From positions 1-7,657 of the forward strand of contig DAOWES010000044.1 of NCBI GenBank assembly GCA_030638385.1: a DNA stretch of 7,657 bases. Reading direction: 5' to 3'. A program made the translations under genes and the position numbers. Shown in pieces: positions 5,960 to 7,657 of the stretch (positions are counted from its first letter, which is position 1; each line of letters opens with the position of its first letter). The notes under the pieces were generated by a model. That model worked only from the letters and a program-made list of their open reading frames with translations. It made no database searches and had not been told where the DNA came from. The stretch comes from Candidatus Cloacimonadota bacterium (lineage in GTDB: Bacteria; Cloacimonadota; Cloacimonadia; Cloacimonadales; TCS61).

Positions 5960-5964
5960 CTCCT
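5960..5964 (-). promoter_or_regulatory. Ribosome binding site that fixes the isomerase-like start
   Basis: Minus strand reads TTAGGAGTGAAAATGCAT. AGGAG sits five bases before the ATG at 5954, a normal distance. The in-frame GTG at 5960-5958 shares its first base with AGGAG and so could not use it. Confidence 0.75.
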
Positions 5965-6002
5965 AATATTTATCTTCTCAATTCAATTATTTTCTTTTTT
6001 CG

Positions 6003-6030
6003 ACAATAGTGTTTTTTTCGTCAACTTCAA
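6003..6030 (-). promoter_or_regulatory. Possible -35/-10 promoter for the isomerase-like gene
   Basis: Minus strand TTGAAG (6030-6025), 16-nt spacer, TATTGT (6008-6003), each 4 of 6 to consensus. The leader would be about 40 nt. In AT-rich DNA a pair this weak is easily found by chance. Confidence 0.3.
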
Positions 6031-6068
6031 AAAGATTAGTTAATAGTTAAATTTATCTACAATGTACA

Positions 6069-6089
6069 TTTGGCACAATTCATGCCAAA
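6069..6089. promoter_or_regulatory. Perfect 7+7-bp palindrome, possible operator (or sigma-54-like promoter)
   Basis: TTTGGCA (6069-6075) and TGCCAAA (6083-6089) are exact inverted repeats around CAATTCA. A looser relative, AGCA-AATTCA-TGCT, lies at 6136-6149; the shared AATTCATGC strings start 63 bp apart. The first site also has the GG-N10-GC spacing of a sigma-54 promoter (TGGCAC at -24, TGC at -12), which the palindrome produces on both strands. A protein-binding operator between divergent genes is the simpler reading. Confidence 0.45.
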
Positions 6090-6158
6090 ATTATTCTTGC
6101 TCTTAAAAATGATTTTCTTGACGCAATAACCATGCAGCAAATTCATGCTCGATATCAT

Positions 6159-6181
6159 ACTCTTATATATTGTTATAGAGT
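6159..6181 (+). promoter_or_regulatory. Extended -10 promoter candidate for fusA inside a dyad
   Basis: TGT-TATAGA (6171-6179) has the TGn extension and 4 of 6 of TATAAT; it is nearly the same as the pyrD box TGT-TATAGT. It lies in an imperfect inverted repeat: ACTCT-T-ATA (6159-6167) with TATAGAGT (6174-6181), one bulged base. There is no good -35 at 17 nt. A start near 6186 would give a leader of about 70 nt. Confidence 0.35.
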
Positions 6182-6244
6182 AGTATGTTAGAAAAGAATT
6201 ACGCAAATTGCTAAAATTATATGTAAAGAATAAAACATAGAAAC

Positions 6245-6249
6245 GAGGA
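6245..6249 (+). promoter_or_regulatory. fusA ribosome binding site
   Basis: GAGGA seven bases before the ATG at 6257 selects this start, which also gives the expected EF-G N-terminus MPIRKVRNIGI. Confidence 0.8.
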
Positions 6250-6256
6250 AAAAAAG

Positions 6257-7657
6257 ATGCCTATTAGAAAAGTTAGAAATATCGGAATTAGTGCACATAT
6301 CGATTCTGGTAAAACCACATTAACAGAAAGAATCTTATATTATTGCAATAAGATCTACAAAATTGGAGAAGTTAGAGGAAAAGATGGCGCCGGTGCTACA
6401 ATGGACTCAATGGAGCTGGAAAAAGAGCGTGGAATCACCATCTCTTCAGCAGCTACAAACGTTCAGTGGAAAGATTACCGTATCAATATTATCGATACAC
6501 CTGGACACATTGACTTTACTGTTGAAGTTGAAAACGCTTTACGTGTTCTTGATGGAGCAATTTTGGTACTATGTTCAGTTGGTGGAGTCCAATCTCAATC
6601 TATCACTGTTGACCGTCAGCTAAAACGTTATGGAGTACCTCATCTTGCTTTTATAAATAAGATGGACCGTACTGGTGCTGACCCATTTAAAGTAAAAGAC
6701 CAGTTAGTTGAAAAACTTGGACATAATGCTGTAATGATGCAATACCCAATCGGATTGGGCGAAAAATTTGAAGGAATTATCGATTTGGTAACAATGCGTG
6801 CTAGATTCTTTGAAGGAGAAACCGGAGAAGAGGTTCGCGAAACTGAAATTCCAGCAGAACACTTAGCGAGAGCTGAAGAGTTTCGTGAAGAGATGTTAGA
6901 TGCTGCAAGTATGTTTAGCGATACTTTGGCAGAAGCATTCTTAGAAGGCGAAGAAACTGAAGAAATGATTCTGGAAGCTATTCGTTGCGGAACATTAAAA
7001 AAGAAAATTACTCCTGTATTCCTCGGTTCTGCTTTTAAAAACAAAGGTGTTCAATTATTGCTTGATGCAGTAACAAATTACCTTCCTAGCCCAAATGAAT
7101 GCCAAAACACAGCTATGGATTTAGATAATGATGAAAAAGAAGTATTCCTATATCCTGATCCAGAATTACCAACTGTTGCACTTGCCTTTAAATTAGACAA
7201 TCAGCAATATGGTCAGCTCACCTACTTACGTATCTACCAAGGAACAATCCGCAAAGGTGATACATTAATAAATACTAGAACTAATAAGAAAATAAAAGTT
7301 GGTCGTCTTGCCAAAATGCATGCTCAACACATGGAAGAACTTGATGTAGCTTATGGTGGAACAATCGTAGCTATATTCGGAGTGGATTGTGCTTTGGGAG
7401 ACACATTTAACAGCCCTGGAATTCGTTATGCAATGCACTCTTCTCATATTCCGGAACCTATCATCTCATTAGCTATCAAGGCTACAAGTAATAAAAGTCT
7501 TGAAGCTATGGGAAAAGCTTTGGGAAGATTCATTAAAGAAGATCCAACTTTTAGAAGTTATGTTGATGAAGAAACAGGTGACACAATTATTTCCGGTATG
7601 GGTGAACTTCACCTTAATGTATATGTGGAAAGAATGCGCCGTGAATATGGTGCTGAA
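6257..7657 (+). CDS. fusA: Elongation factor G, mitochondrial EF-G1 / spdEFG1 type (C-terminal part off the right edge)
   Basis: Translational GTPase that drives ribosomal translocation. 467 codons are visible of roughly 690-700: the G domain and its insert (about 1-285), domain II (about 300-395) and most of domain III, ending in GMGELHLNVYVERM. The GTP-binding motifs are intact: AHIDSGKT (13-20), RGIT (58-61), DTPGH (80-84), NKMD (134-137) and GSA (257-259). Several positions match the mitochondrial EF-G1 / spdEFG1 subfamily rather than the usual bacterial form: AHIDSGKTT not AHIDAGKTT, EVRGKDGAGATMDSMELE not EVHDGAATMDWMEQE, LCSVGGVQSQSITVDRQ, GHNAV, and YGQLTYLRIYQG. It is not flanked on its 5' side by rpsL or rpsG as in the classical str operon. 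Use of GGT, CGT and GAA codons fits a highly expressed gene. It is complete as far as the window shows. Confidence 0.96.
   Translation, partial: MPIRKVRNIGISAHIDSGKTTLTERILYYCNKIYKIGEVRGKDGAGATMDSMELEKERGITISSAATNVQWKDYRINIIDTPGHIDFTVEVENALRVLDGAILVLCSVGGVQSQSITVDRQLKRYGVPHLAFINKMDRTGADPFKVKDQLVEKLGHNAVMMQYPIGLGEKFEGIIDLVTMRARFFEGETGEEVRETEIPAEHLARAEEFREEMLDAASMFSDTLAEAFLEGEETEEMILEAIRCGTLKKKITPVFLGSAFKNKGVQLLLDAVTNYLPSPNECQNTAMDLDNDEKEVFLYPDPELPTVALAFKLDNQQYGQLTYLRIYQGTIRKGDTLINTRTNKKIKVGRLAKMHAQHMEELDVAYGGTIVAIFGVDCALGDTFNSPGIRYAMHSSHIPEPIISLAIKATSNKSLEAMGKALGRFIKEDPTFRSYVDEETGDTIISGMGELHLNVYVERMRREYGAE

Larger units (their letters stand above)
5955..6256. other. Divergent intergenic region between the isomerase-like gene and fusA
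   Basis: 302 bp with no gene that I can support. It holds the promoter-like boxes and palindromes listed separately. It also has a near-direct repeat TTTTTTCGACAA (5995-6006) / TTTTTTCGTCAA (6013-6024), 11 of 12 matching and 18 bp apart. No tRNA, no ribosomal-protein gene and no recognisable riboswitch is visible. A TTGACG at 6118-6123 looks like a -35 but has no good -10 at the proper distance. Confidence 0.7.

Noticed and set aside
5958..5960. GTG as start of the isomerase-like gene
   Set aside because: Its first base is part of the AGGAG ribosome binding site; the ATG at 5954 is correctly spaced.
6640..7044. 134-codon open frame antisense to fusA
   Set aside because: The translation is rich in Ser and Asn as expected from reverse reading of fusA codons; the plus-strand frame is unmistakable EF-G.

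Overview
The window reads as ordinary chromosomal DNA of an AT-rich, Gram-negative-type, probably anaerobic bacterium. Several family-level traits point to a lineage outside the well-studied model phyla, possibly the FCB group or Cloacimonadota. These are a class 1B (NAD-linked) dihydroorotate dehydrogenase with an archaeal-looking PyrK, a dihydroorotase resembling the Bacteroidetes type, and an elongation factor G of the mitochondrial EF-G1 / spdEFG1 type. The taxonomic guess is inference from remembered motifs, not from a search.

Layout, left to right. Positions 1-2642 hold a pyrimidine block on the minus strand, transcribed pyrD -> pyrK -> pyrC; pyrC runs off the left edge. Together they carry out consecutive steps of UMP synthesis: PyrC closes the ring to dihydroorotate, and PyrD with PyrK oxidises it to orotate using NAD+. 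A good extended -10 box lies just upstream of pyrD, and an 11-bp hairpin lies between pyrD and pyrK. Positions 2845-3378 (minus) hold a HemG-like flavodoxin-domain protein. Positions 3379-3656 are intergenic: a strong metK terminator, plus a nested palindromic element of about 158 bp with 16-bp terminal inverted repeats, bracketed by an 18-bp direct repeat that looks like a target duplication. Positions 3657-4817 (minus) are metK, complete and canonical. Positions 4944-5954 (minus) are an intact gene of the phosphoglucose/phosphomannose isomerase (PGI/PMI) family in which the expected catalytic and phosphate-binding residues appear to be gone. Positions 5955-6256 are a divergent intergenic region with a 7+7-bp palindrome and promoter-like boxes. 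From 6257 to the right edge (plus) is fusA, partial.

The two most interesting things are the isomerase-like pseudoenzyme upstream of metK and the nested palindromic insertion behind metK. I see no tRNA or rRNA gene, CRISPR array, transposase, phage gene or defence system. The pyr genes, metK and fusA are housekeeping genes, and I found no convincing wholly new multi-gene system.
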